A DNA stretch of 64,000 bases from Hydractinia symbiolongicarpus (Eukaryota > Cnidaria > Hydrozoa > Anthoathecata > Hydractiniidae): assembly GCF_029227915.1 (NCBI RefSeq), contig NC_079876.1, forward strand, positions 26,075,828 to 26,139,827, read 5' to 3'. Below the pieces are notes generated by a model. It ran no database searches, was not told the origin of the DNA, and saw only the letters and a list, made by a program, of their open reading frames with translations. Of this stretch, positions 27,851-45,900 are shown piece by piece. The position numbers and the translations under genes are program-made. Every line of letters starts with the position of its first letter. Position 1 is the first letter of the stretch.

Positions 27851-28436
27851 TCTTCTTCTTCTTCTTCTTCTTCTTCTTCTTCTTCTTCTTCTTCTTCTTC
27901 TTCTTCTTCTTCTTCTTCTTCTTCTTCTTCTTCTTCTTCTTCTTCTTCTTCTTCTTCTTCTTCTTCTTCTTCTTCTTCTTCTTCTTCTTCTTCTTCTTCT
28001 TCTTCTTCTTCTTCTTCTTCTTCTTCTTCTTCTTCTTCTTCTTCTTCTTCTTCTTCTTCTTCTTCTTCTTCTTCTTCTTCTTCTTCTTCTTCTTCTTCTT
28101 CTTCTTCTTCTTCTTCTTCTTCTTCTTCTTCTTCTTCTTCTTCTTCTTCTTCTTCTTCTTCTTCTTCTTCTTCTTCTTCTTCTTCTTCTTCTTCTTCTTC
28201 TTCTTCTTCTTCTTCTTCTTCTTCTTCTTCTTCTTCTTCTTCTTCTTCTTCTTCTTCTTCTTCTTCTTCTTCTTCTTCTTCTTCTTCTTCTTCTTCTTCT
28301 TCTTCTTCTTCTTCTTCTTCTTCTTCTTCTTCTTCTTCTTCTTCTTCTTCTTCTTCTTCTTCTTCTTCTTCTTCTTCTTCTTCTTCTTCTTCTTCTTCTT
28401 CTTCTTCTTCTTCTTCTTCTTCTTCTTCTTCTTCTT
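27851..28436. repeat. Pure (TTC)n / (GAA)n microsatellite, 586 bp
   Basis: About 195 uninterrupted copies of TTC on the plus strand, with no visible interruptions. All long ORFs here (poly-Ser, poly-Phe, poly-Glu, poly-Arg) are artefacts of the repeat. If either upstream exon belongs to the kinase, the array is intronic or lies beside an alternative promoter. Confidence 0.98.
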
Positions 28437-29059
28437 TGCTGCAATGTTTGCAATGTAAGGTTTTCATTTTAACGATTTGAGAAAATGTCAACGTCAAAAG
28501 AAAATTGTGGCGACTTTTGAAGGAGAAAACTTTAGAAGTTTCAAAGGTAAACTTTTCTCTAACCAGGCTGCATCATTTTAACACTATCAATCTAATATCT
28601 AAACTTCATAAATTCAAGTTTGTCTATTCTTGCTATACTAATTTCCAACCTGTTTAACCAAAGTCAACAAGACTGTATAACGTTGTCCTAACCAAAACAA
28701 AGACTGTTTAACTCGAACAACGCAAATCGTTCAGGTCAGGGGTATTTTCTTGCTACGCTTTTTGATTGGTTCTATTGCTCTTTGCTTACCAGCTTTATGC
28801 TCATTCGTTAATTTTATTTTGCGGTTTGCCCTGAGAAATTATTTTGTGTTTATTGGTTAATCAGTCTAAGCTTTCGTATAAGAGAAACTCGTTTTATTGT
28901 CCTCGAAGAAAGCTTAGTTAACTAGACTATATCTACAAATGCAATATTAAATTGAAAAAACTACAGACGGGGTGGTGTAGTCTGTGGAGTAAGATGTAAT
29001 ATTGTACATACTAAGTGTAAATCTCGTAACCACCTTTCAGTTTAAATAAAACGAAATCC

Positions 29060-29162
29060 GCAACCTCCTTTCAAGGGCATTTTGCCTTTTCGATTAATTT
29101 ATTAGCGGCCCTTGTTGTTCATAACGGCTCAGAGACCTAGAAATCCTGGGGACGAGGATGCA
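29060..29162. mobile_element. Palindromic CAACCTCG miniature element, copy 3
   Basis: Starts GCAACCTCCTTTCAAGGGC and ends CCTGGGGACGAGGATGC. More diverged than the other copies. A partial relative with CTTATCCCCAGGGCTTGTTG follows near 29240. Confidence 0.55.
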
Positions 29163-31410
29163 AAATCTGCATATCTGTGTTTTAGCAGAACATTTTTAAC
29201 AATTAAACCTACTAACCTGACCCGAGAGTTGTAGGTCATCCTTATCCCCAGGGCTTGTTGTCTAATGTCAAAGCCGCTAGCGCTTACTTGACGGTTTTTT
29301 CACCGCCATATGGGACATGAACGGATTCTTCAATTCTATAGTGCAGTGACTATATGCAAACAAGGAGTATAATATCTAATCTCCTAAAGAAGTTTATTTC
29401 GAAAAGAATACCAAGCGATTATTCGTATTTCTAAAGTGCTCGCCAAATGATCATGTGCATAAAACAAATTGATTCCTTCTGATTGCGTTTCAATATAGAA
29501 TTATTAATACTATATGATGTACTGGTAATCAGAATTAGACTACTGCACTTAGTCAAATATTCTGACCAAAATGATGATGAATATTCTGCCTAACGGATGG
29601 ACGTTTGCTCTATTTTTAGCCTCGTCTAATTTAGATCTATAATATAATAGGTGCCGTCATAGAAATGATTATAATGTGGAACTGTTCGTAGAGAATTGAA
29701 AGAGTATGTTTTGTCACATTCCACCAATAACACAAGGATTCGCGATAACCTTCCATTTTTGTTTTGTTTATATAAGCTGAGCTATTCTCCTGGTCGAAAT
29801 GTCATATGGTACAATTTTATCGGTTGAGGAAAAAATACAAACGTTTCACAGTCAAACTCTCGCAAAACAAGCTTTGATTAAACAAGAACTACAAGTATCT
29901 GAATTAAAGTAAAGTTAATTTAGCAAAAGCTCACCTAAAACTACACAATAAGAGAGGTTTGAAAATTCGGCCCCTATTTATGAAAAGATGACTGTGTGAA
30001 CGGCGTGTGTTCCCTCAAATCATAATGGTTACCCTGAAAAACCTGTAATTGGTTTAAAAGTATCACGTGATATTTGTTGACCAAAGAATATAGTGATTTC
30101 ATCATTTTCAGAGTTCGTGGAACAGTGTCGTAATTGATGCGAATTAGTCAAAATAAATAAAATAGATATAAAATATATATAATCCAAATATATCATATAA
30201 CAGAAAGTGAGAGTGGAAATGAAATAAATGAGTTAACCAGGCTAGCCACCTACAACGAGTTATCGGTATCCTAAAAACATTCCTAAAATATAGTGTGTTC
30301 ACATGGCGTGCCAGCTCGCTATGAGCCACACATCAAAAAAAATATATCACAGTGTGTATGATTTATGCGCAAAAAATGTCGGATGGAAAAGTGGATATAA
30401 GCACGAAATAGATTTTATCCAACACAGCAACTTTCGAGGTGAACTGGTCACCTTGAGTAAACAGCCTCTTAGCCAGGTTGAAGGTTGCCAAGTCTTAAAT
30501 TGTACTAAAAACGAGTGTCTTATATATTCTGCTCTTTTGGTAACAGATTAACTAAATCATTGCTTTACCAACCGTCATAATTACATTGAAATAACGTTTT
30601 CACCGTAAACTTAAACAGTAAAAATATTTTAAAAGAACCATAGTTGCCGTTTAGGAGTTGCATCAAAAAATGTAATCTGGTAGTGCAATGCAAAACCCCC
30701 CCTTAAAATTCTGGTATTATTTAACAACACGAGCCTTTGTTCGCGTGTTTGTGAATTTTTCAACGTATATTTTTTATTTCAGTTGCAATAAAAAAAGTTG
30801 TTAAAATAAAGCGTGAACGACCTATTTTAACGGTATACATTCACACAAACCAAGAACGCGGCCACCGCCCCTTTTAGTGTTCCCGTTGTTTTTGTTTTGT
30901 TTTTTTCGTGGCGTTTAATAAACACGCCACTTTTTATTATGAAGCCAAATTATTTTAATGTGTTGTGCGCATTTGTCGAAAGTATCATTTTAATTTTACA
31001 CAATATCGTATTAAAACGAACAGTATTTATATTTAATAGAGCTTTATAGGGACCGAGCGTTCATTCTGTTTCATTAATCACAGCTGCTTGCAAACTGTAT
31101 TCACTGGGGACATCAATAAACTGAATCAGGCAACATCAAAAAACCACACTGTTCATAATAAATAAATAGTTTTACCAATAGAAAAGCGAGTTGAAACTGT
31201 AATAACCAATAGCAATAGCTCTCTTGAGAAAAGAACCAATCAGAATTAAGGTTGCTCATTTTGAGTATAATCTAGCGGAGTGCGAAAGCGTGCTTATGTG
31301 AGTTCAACAAAACTAGTTGATTTACTTGCTGTATATTTTTTCTCTCTCGAACAACTCATTTTAACATAATATTAACTTAATTTCAGATCGAGAAATTACA
31401 ACTTCGAAGA

Positions 31411-37084
<5,674 letters not shown>

Positions 37085-37671
37085 AGTCTGAAATCTCTTT
37101 CTCTGACAGATACCTAGAATTGTCAACAGGAAATGTCCATTGACACATCAACTCTTTTTACCTTCAGAAACGTCAAATCTTAATAAAAAATACGATGGCT
37201 AAAGAAACTCTTTTATTCAAACGAACAATCAATACGTGCCTTTACTTTTAATAATACAAATAGAGTCTAAAAAATCCCTACAAAAGAGTTTTTTTTTTAC
37301 CTCTCAAGGAATAATACTGTCGTATTGCGGCTTCAAAAGATTTCCGTCTGTGTTTTGTATCATAATTTTTAAATAAATTTTACGCAAATACTATTTTTAA
37401 TTTTTGTAAATATACTTGTATCATATTTATATAGTTAGATAAATAGATTACATTTTCATATATACCACCGTTATTTTGTTTTTTGGTCCTTTGAAATTTT
37501 ATTCGTACTGCACCACCAATATTGTAGTTGGTTACATCCTCTTTAGTAACGATGTTTTATCCAATTGAAACACAAAGAATACTCTGGTACACTTTTTTGT
37601 GAACAATGCCAAATTTTAACATTCGTCCCAAATACTGCCAAAATCTTAGACAATTTTTAAACCGCCAATTT

Positions 37672-37900
37672 CTTCACCGACTGGCAGCCTTGTGGTAGAG
37701 CGTTCACTTCCAGTGGTGGAGGTCTTGGGTTCAAACCCTGGCCGAGTCATGCCAGAGACTATAAAAGTGTGAATCTATCCTTTCTGCTTAGCGCTCTGCA
37801 TGAGAATAGGATTGATATCTTTGGCGATTGTCTAGTTGAGCGATTGCTGTGCTTGCACAACTTTCGTAGCTCAATTGGGAGCTTTAAATGCAATAGGGCC
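37672..37900 (+). repeat. tRNA-derived SINE family 2, plus copy
   Basis: Head GCCTTGTGGTAGAGCGTTC (A box) and GGGTTCAAACCCTGGCC (B box) are followed by AGACTATAAAAGTGTGAATC and TGCTTGCACAACTTTCG. The same order is found on the minus strand at 39190-39360. Confidence 0.8.
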
Positions 37901-38865
37901 ACCTTTTCAGGACCCTTGTTGATGGCAGTACCAATAGGAACTGAATAATAATTTGCATGGGACGAATAAATGGTCAAAAATTACACAATTTGCTGCTTGG
38001 TAAAGTATCGGTCCTCTTTAGTAACATTCACGTTTTTTTATCCAATTGAAAAACAGAAAACTCTGGTTCACTTTTTTGTGAATATTTGCCAAATTTAAAA
38101 TCGTCTTAAGTACTGCTAAAATCTTAAACAATTTAATAAATGTTCGAAAATTAAACAATTTGTTTGACAAATAATTGGCCAAAAATTGAACAATTTAATG
38201 GTAAGAATTTAAGCCTCAGTATAGTTACAACCCTTGCAATTTTGATGCTTACATTGGCACAAATTTTATTGCTCTAAATTTACACGCCTTTGCGGCATTG
38301 GGAATAAACAATTAGTCCCGTATAATCTTGCCCAGGTAAATGACTAAGCAATTCTTTTGGGCGTTTTCCCTAAATAGCTGAACAATGTTTGTTGCAAAAA
38401 AATATATTTGTTCAGCTATTGATGCAAGTTTTTTCATGACAGAGATGATTTGTTGAATGTTTTAAAACTTGTGTCCACGAATATTGTGGTTTTGTGAGAT
38501 GAATGACATATCTAGATAAACAAATCGTCTGCAGCTATACCAAATCCGCATACTGGCTAGTGTGCTTAGCAAGCAAGTTAGACGCCTGTCCTTCTCGCAG
38601 CACTCCAATTATTTTAGGGATGTAACGAAGACAAGATCCAACTAACCAATAATAACTCTTTCTAAAGATAGTTATAACGTTACTCAATACTTTATCCACT
38701 ATTCTTGTCCCCAGAGCTTTTTAAGATATGTCTTTTAAAGGTTCACCTTATAAGTGCTATGGCGACGAGAATTTTATATAAAGTTCTACCAGAAAGACTG
38801 TGCAAATGAATGTTTTTAATAAGGATGGTCTCTTCAGTTTCTATTGGAGTTTTTAAAGCAGACAT

Positions 38866-39075
38866 AGTGTAATGGTAGCGCATTCGACTTGTAATCATAA
38901 GGTTTCAGGTTCGAGTCTCTACTCCGGCGCACTTTAAATGCAGTGTTGTCAGCCCATTTGGTGCCATTTACTGACCGCTAACTGGCTTGTGTGACAGGCA
39001 AGCAAGTCAGAGCAATGCTATACGTATCTCTGGCGCAAATGTAACATAGTTACAGTCGGAAGGGAGGAAGAGCCA
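38866..39075 (+). repeat. tRNA-derived SINE family 1, plus copy
   Basis: Head AGTGTAATGGTAGCGCATTC (A box), an anticodon-like loop CTTGTAA and GGTTCGAGTCTCTAC (B box), then body AGTGTTGTCAGCCCATTTGG and a tail ending near GGAAGGGAGGAAGAG. The head resembles a threonine-type tRNA (TGT anticodon) but continues into a SINE body, so it is not called as a tRNA gene. Confidence 0.75.
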
Positions 39076-39189
39076 ACTGTTATGATGGAACAAGGAGGTT
39101 TAAAAAGACTTTTTAAACCTCCTTGGATGGAATCCCCAAAGACGTTTAAACTTCCCTTTGCTTACTTACTTTCTAGTACATTTTTACCA

Positions 39190-39360
39190 TTTCATCACCG
39201 AAAATTGTGCAAGCACAGAAACTGGCCAACTACACAGCCACTCAATGTATCAATACTATTATTATGTAAGGGTTAAGTAGAAAGGGTTAATTCACACTGA
39301 TATAGTATCTTGCATGATTCGACCGGACTAAAGCAAACGCTCTACCACATGGCTTAAACC
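39190..39360 (-). repeat. tRNA-derived SINE family 2, minus copy
   Basis: Minus strand reads CATGTGGTAGAGCGTTTGC (A box), then GTGTGAATTAACCCTTTCTAC and TGCTTGCACAATTTTCGG, parallel to 37672-37900. The B box is degraded. Confidence 0.7.
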
Positions 39361-39679
39361 TGAATTTGATCGAATGTTAACTCACAGAGGAGAGGATAGC
39401 AAATATTTTATGAGTATGTCTGTAAACTATTCGGAAAAAGGACAACAAACAGGTTTTAATTATTTCAGGTCACGCGGGCTAGTCATGCGGATATTTTGTT
39501 TTGTGTTTATGTTTTTGAGTTACTTTTCAACGAATCTTGAAGCGAACGGTCAGACAGGAAAGTTACAGTGCCTTAAAATTTTGTAAGTGTCAATGAGGAC
39601 GTTCCCAGTTTTTTTAGCTGGTGAAAATCGATTTGCTTGTGTATAACAACATAGACGACAGTCTTATGTACTCTTAGAA

Positions 39680-39755
39680 GCAACCTCGTTTCCAGGGGCT
39701 TTTCAAGTAAGCGCTAGGGTTTGATATAGGCAACAAACCCTGGAGACGAGGATGT
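39680..39755. mobile_element. Palindromic CAACCTCG miniature element, copy 4
   Basis: Starts CAACCTCGTTTCCAGGGGC and ends CCCTGGAGACGAGGATG. The two ends are complementary over about 18 bp. Confidence 0.65.
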
Positions 39756-39788
39756 GCGTATGCTTAAATATTTCTAGAAGCACGATCC

Positions 39789-39871
39789 CAACCTCGTTCC
39801 TAGGGCAATTTTTCGCTTTTTTGATATCTGAGATTGTCAGAAAGAGAAAAATCGGCCTGAGGACGAGGTTG
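39789..39871. mobile_element. Palindromic CAACCTCG miniature element, copy 5, with target duplication
   Basis: The 83-bp element runs from CAACCTCGTTCCTAGGGC to CCTGAGGACGAGGTTG. It is flanked by an exact 9-bp direct repeat GCACGATCC (39780-39788 and 39872-39880). CA...TG ends with an 8-9 bp duplication point to an hAT-like origin (inference). Confidence 0.8.
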
Positions 39872-40434
39872 GCACGATCCTTGAAATTTAATCTCCACGA
39901 TATTATTTGAAGATTCCTATCCATTTTTGTATTTTTTTGCTTGCTTATTTATTTTTTTGTTTTTTTAGAAGGTTAACCAAGTATTCCTCCATACGAGTAT
40001 GCAATTAGTTTGTTCAGAAAAACTTCTGAACGCGATTATTTGAGCATTATCCTGGGGTGGGCAAAACGAAACTTTGAAAATGATTCCATATTTCCCTGAA
40101 GAGCCACCGACATACTTGCGAAGTTCCTTCTTCCTTGTTTCTGCTTGATTGAAATTCCCAAGCATGTGGTCAAGCTTTCCGAAGCCAAAAAAAATACTTT
40201 AATCACAATTCAATAGATCTTTTATTCAAAATCAATCAAGAATACAAATCAAAAACAAACAATTCTTTGATGCGGCAGCCGCGACTACCATCTTGAAATT
40301 TCGCTGACGTAATCACAAATTTCTTGCGCGAGCAAAATCTCTGAAGTTCACGGCTTAAATGAGCGTGGACTAGCATAGTTTTAGCGAAGGGTAGTTCTTC
40401 CGCCACTCCAACATCGTCCCAGGGTTTTTAGCAA

Positions 40435-40617
40435 TCTCGTTCCCAGCGCCTGTTGTCTCTTTTTTGTAACCAAGCGGCGAGACGACATGCTCCTATGTTC
40501 GAAAAGATGTTAGAAAAGATACAAAAAGTCGAGGTTGGGTTTTTTGCCTCGTTTTTAATGAATAATTTGATAGAGGCGAAAACGGCTAAGACACAAGACC
40601 CTGGGGACAAGGTTGCC
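40435..40617. mobile_element. CAACCTCG-type element, longer copy 6
   Basis: Starts CAATCTCGTTCCCAGCGCC and ends GACCCTGGGGACAAGGTTGCC. It has about 150 bp of internal sequence and so is longer than its relatives. An ORF across it has no family support. Confidence 0.6.
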
Positions 40618-40809
40618 GCCACTAAAAAGGTTTGGTCGACGGCCCTGGGCGGAAAAGGTTTGCTTTATTCTATCAGACTCTTCAGTTTAGACACAGGAAA
40701 AAGACTATGGACTATGGAGGAACTGTATATTCGTACGCACTTTAATATGACATAAAGTGCGTATTAATAGTGCGTAGCGCTATTCATACGTAGAAAAAAG
40801 GAAAAGAAT

Positions 40810-40830
40810 CCTAACCCTAACCCTAATAGA
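40810..40830 (-). repeat. Short telomere-like repeat (TTAGGG)3
   Basis: CCTAACCCTAACCCTAA gives about three copies of the metazoan telomere unit on the minus strand. Too short to imply a former chromosome end. Confidence 0.7.
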
Positions 40831-41544
40831 ATAGCGGATGAACGAATAGCGGATGAGCATATACATACGCAAAAATGGGCAAAAGTGCGTACGAATATAC
40901 ACTACGGACTATGGACTGTTACGGAAACTTCAACGTAACGTAGGTGGTTGGTTTGATTTGTTACGCTTTAACACTCCTAAACGATTTCATATAGTTCAAG
41001 GACGTAGATGTGGCTACCTCGTACAGACGTTAGGTAAATTCCCTTGATTATTTTAATCTTAGAAGTTATCTGAAAAAGTACTTTGTTTCCTCTTACTAAT
41101 CCTTCCCGAATTGTCAGACTTGACCATTCGTTTCTCGCATGGTTGTTTATCAATGGCCCACTATTATGTGTGTGTTGTTTTGTCCGTCTCATATCGTTTA
41201 CTGTAATTGTCCAAGGGTGGCCATACCCTTTGCCTTAGCTTCATGCTATTAGGTATGGTCTCCCTTCAATAGCATTAGCTAAATATTTTAATTTTGTTAC
41301 CCTGACCAATTATTATATTTATTTTCTTTTTCTTTATATTTATTTTATTTTTATTTTAATACACTCAAAGTGCCGTGTTTTCCTGCACGCGCAAAAATGG
41401 AGATAACTTTTCCCCTTAGTTTGTTTACATTTTTACCTCCATTTCTGTGCACGCATTGGGCATTACGTTATCACTTAGATGCGTGCGCAAGTAAATATCG
41501 GGACTGTGATTCCATGTATTGTATATAAGGGGCCTTTGAAAATT

Positions 41545-41860
41545 TTTTTTGGGCCCTGTTAGCTAGATATCGCCGCTAAAAAGGTGGAGGGGATCTGAAG
41601 TTTGTAAAAAAATCAGCTAAGGATATAAGGATTGAGAAATGTCAAAAATTTGTTCGTGGCCTAAAAATTCTTCGTTGTTTGTGAGCATAATTCCTCTTGT
41701 TATCAATTCCGATAACTTTTATCTACAAAACACGCCCCTGAGCTTCCAAGATTTATCCAAATGTGTGTATTTCAAGGACGATAATCCACTAATAGAGGGG
41801 AAGGGCGTTCGAATCTTAGCAGCGATTTCCCGCTAACAGGGCCCCAATTTTTTTTTGGAG
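41545..41860. mobile_element. About 310-bp element with GGGCCCTGTTAGC inverted ends
   Basis: The left end TTTTTTTGGGCCCTGTTAGC and right end GCTAACAGGGCCCC followed by AATTTTTTTTT are reverse complements. No transposase is encoded; an internal 65-codon ORF has no family. Likely a non-autonomous DNA transposon. Confidence 0.65.
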
Positions 41861-42912
41861 GCCCCCAACTGCTATTGATAAATAAAATGTCTATCTATCT
41901 TTCTAACTATCTTAGGCTATATTCTCAATCAATTACTTTAAAAAGAACTTTTCGCTTAAATAGCTAGCTATAGTCTAGTAAACTAAACATCATTTTTCCC
42001 TTTTTGATATTTTTAGCGCGCTAAAAAAAGCAGGGTTAAAAAAGCAGGACAGCACGAGAGCAGAAAAGAGAGACAGGTATCCTGTCTAAGCTAGCTATAG
42101 CTAGCTAGCAAAGCTTGCAACTTCTCAAATATACAGGCAATCTTTTAAGTATGTCTAAACAGTTTTTGGCCTTTTTCAAATTTTTTAGTTCCATTCCGAC
42201 TTTTTTATGGCCACCACAATTTCTTCTCTCAGAACTAATATATCAGTCTTTCCACGATATGTTTGTAAATGGGACAGAATGTTTTTAAATGGGTCAACAA
42301 AAATGTAGGGATTTTATATTCTCCCAGGTTTCTAAATCAACAATTTAGAAATGTGTTTCAAATTTGTTAAAGGTCCAAAATGCAGCCAGGCAATTGCAAA
42401 TCATTGCTGAAATATTTAGATGTTCATTTATAATGCAGGAACTTCTGATTTATGCTGACGAAATAAACACGACTAGTTGATAGTGTCTGTTCTCAATTGT
42501 CATTATATAGCATATGTGTGATTGCACTTACACGCCTTCACACATATCTGAAAAAGAATTTGCTGTCTTTAGGTCTTAGTCGCACACACAAAATCCAATT
42601 TTGCTTGTGCAAAAGGTTATTTTTTTATGATTTCTAATGAGAAAATAAACTAAATTGTACATAGTCTATCTCTAAAATAATGAAAATAAAAGTGAAAAAC
42701 AAGACAAATGATACTTGTTGTACACCCTCCTTTATTACAATTTTTTCATGATGAAAATACGTTATGGATTTATATGAAACATTAGTAAAATAGTCAGGAG
42801 GTGGATTCCAACTACTCTGTATGTACATAGAAATGTTGCTTAAGGCGTTTTGATTTCTAAGTAAATATCATTTTGTATAGATAAACAGAAAAGATACAAA
42901 ATCTAAACAGTC

Positions 42913-45900
42913 ATGGCTGTTTACATTTGTGGAAAGCGATATCGTGGAAGTTGGCCGGGAGTATTCAGCATGGTATTTGTACTTTTCAGTTGGACTTATA
43001 TCTCATATTGCAGCATGTTTATTTTGATCAAACACTTTATGGAAGGAATTTATCAAGAAGTTACTTTTTATGGTTTGTCAAACTTTTGTGTACAATGTTC
43101 ATTTTTTTTTCATTATTTTAAAATCTTGTATGTATGCAGCCCTTAACATAAATGAGGTCAAATATTAAAACATTTTTTAAAGATAATATGCTAGCAAAAT
43201 TAGCAGATAGATACATTTAAAAACTTTTCTTTTTTTTTTCATTTTTGAAATCAGGAAATGTAGGCTGTAACAAGTTATACAGCCTTTGTAACTCATGTCA
43301 GTTTTTAACATTTGCCAACGCAGATGCAGACATTAATGCGCTCTTTGTATGACATTCTATCTGAAAAAATAATTTGGCAATCAGTCAAGGCATTATTATG
43401 AAGCTTTCCTTTTACTGTATCAATGAATTTAATTTATTTAAAAACACAAAAACTTTAATGCAGTAATTCTTAGGTAATACGATGTGTTTCCTGGACTTCA
43501 TTTCAACTCAGTGACTTACAGAGGGCCAGAAAAGACTTGCCTAAAAATAATTTACGCGAGTCTAATTTTTTTTTATTGTTATTTTAATTTATGCTTAAAA
43601 CAAATGACATGAATTGAATCACATTTTTAAAATAATATAATCTTTTTAAAAAACTTACTTTTGGTTTACTTTTAAAAAACCCAATACTTGTTACATATGG
43701 AAATACAGCAACCAATTTAAGCTAAACGGGTTTATTTTAAGGAAAAACTAGAACTAACGGGTTGTTAAGCCAGGAGAAGTCAATTTAATCTCATCAGTTT
43801 TGGATCTTTTGTTCAACAAAATCAAAAGTAAAGACAGAACGATAGTTCAACAAAATCAAAAATGAAAACAGAACGATCTACTGTAACAGAAACAAAAAAA
43901 TCTTAAAACGAAGTAAGTATAATGTCAGTGTCACTCTTCATCACTGTCCGATAGCTGAAAACGCAACAATTCTTCATCCAGTTTAGATTTCTTTGAAGGT
44001 GGTTCGTTAATTCGTTGTTATAAGATAAAGAATTTTTTGGCCGCGCAAACTGATGTTCCATTTCCATATTCGATTATTGTTATTGTTTCAAAAGATGTTA
44101 TTTTTAGCCACTATTCGTAAAAGATTTTTAACACCAACGGCAACGTGCTTGGCTGTTAACATGCAGGTGATGAATGAATAACAAGGAGAAAAACCGTTTT
44201 TTTAATATATACTTCTTTTTTTTAAAAATCACAAAAACATGATATATATATTTTTTCTACATTTAAAATTTGTTACATAGTATTGATTCTTAATCATTTT
44301 GTAAAATTCGCAACCTCGCGTCTCTGACAAAAGCAGCATCCAGGAATTGTACAAAAATAAATCAGGTTATCAATTACACAAGTATTTGGCATTCAGAATG
44401 TTTTTATAAGAAAGAGGAATTGTACCAACCTTAAGAAAGAGGAATTGTACCAACCTTGTACCCAGGGCTCTGCTACGCCTGTGATATTCTGACGGAACGG
44501 AAGAGATTGCAAAATATCTTTCTCCCAACCTTTTTTTGTGAACAAAATATAATTAAATCTGCAATATGTTTTTTTTAATTGTTGCTCTAAAATAAAAGTA
44601 AATTATGTCAGCGTTCAAAAGATAAAAAAATTGTCTAATATAACATAACATGCAGCTGTACAAGAAACATAATTCTACTTTCGAAAGTACGTTAGGTTTT
44701 TCCCCTGAAAGTTAAACATTTTTCACACAACCCCGGGGTAATCCGACACTTTCATCGCAGGATTTAACTTAGTAAGTCTGACTGTCGTAGGGCAGCAAAA
44801 CATAGCGATGTTGGCATATTGTGAATGGATGGGATATTACTTACTATGCTTGGTTATTAAGTTTAAAACTCTTTACTATTGCTTTATTGGTTATAATATA
44901 CAGCGAAACTAACTAAAAAGTAACTAAAAATAATGCACAATAAAATATGCTTGAATAAATCTAAATAGCTAAACTTCATTTTCTAAACTTTTAGCGTGAG
45001 TCCAAGTGGACTCGCGTCACCATGACTTAGGCGAGTCTCAGCGCGAGTCGGACTCGCGGACTCGCGTCGGATTTCAAGCCCTGCTCAGCACTCAAGGAAA
45101 CGAAAGAATATAAAGTGGAGTATATTTTGCCCAATAGGTCAAAACAAATTAGATAGACGTTGACGTTCCTACTCTTTTAGGATTTATTTACTTAGGTTCT
45201 TTAAAAATCCAAGTATGTGTTACGCTGCTAGCATTTGCATTGTTTAATGTAGTGTGAAGGGAAAGGACTTTTTTGCCAACAAAATTGTGTTTCTTGCATT
45301 TGAATTGTGTTTTGATTTTAATGCATATGCTTAAAATTTAGGTTATGCAACCTTATCAATTTTATCAATTTTGTCAATTGTCGAAGTTATCATGTCAGAT
45401 CCAGGAAAGGTGTATGCTGTTAGCAATGCAGGTATGATGATACAGTACAGTCTGAATGTAATCTACCGCATGCACACTAATATCACACCTTTGCGTGGAG
45501 GACGGCAGTTGTTTGTCTTTTGTTATAATAAAATCCCTTAAGGGTTTTGTGAGTTTATATTTGCGAGTTAAAAAACAATATGCTCGCAAAGAAAAATCGG
45601 AGCAATTATAATTCTTGTAATATCGAGATACATTGTGTAAATGTATTAATAAACTATTCCCTTAAGTATTAGCGTGAAGTAATTAAATATTAATTTAATT
45701 TAATTATATTTTCTATCGCCGCTCTTCGTTTTTAAACTTTCAAAATGCAATCTCAAAAAACATTTCTATCGCCGTTCTTCTTTCTTGAACTTTTAAAACG
45801 CGGTCTAAAAAATCTTTTCTATCGCTGCTTTTCGTTTATAAACTTTTAAAATGCGATTTAAAGAAACATTTCTATCGCTGCTTTTTGTTTTTAAACTTTT

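Larger units (their letters stand above)
37085..42912. other. Repeat-rich spacer between kinase and palmitoyltransferase genes
   Basis: No coding exon with splice-site or family support was found. The interval holds SINE copies (37672, 38866, 39190), palindromic elements (39680, 39789, 40435), a telomere-like triplet repeat (40810) and an inverted-repeat element at 41545-41860. The longest ORFs are frames through these repeats. Confidence 0.65.

Noticed and set aside
27748-28497. Long poly-Glu, poly-Ser, poly-Arg and poly-Phe ORFs
   Set aside because: All are frames through the pure TTC repeat.
30303-30551. 82-codon ORF between the TTC repeat and the kinase
   Set aside because: No splice site at its end, no family match, and it ends at a stop well before the kinase exon.
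38866-38940. Functional tRNA-Thr gene
   Set aside because: The tRNA-like part continues into a repeat body shared with 2583-2765, so it is a SINE.
39082-39276. 64-codon ORF
   Set aside because: Frame through the SINE family 2 copy; a similar peptide is read from the opposite copy near 37759-37977.
40810-40830. Interstitial telomere or chromosome fusion point
   Set aside because: Only about three units, with no surrounding subtelomeric sequence.
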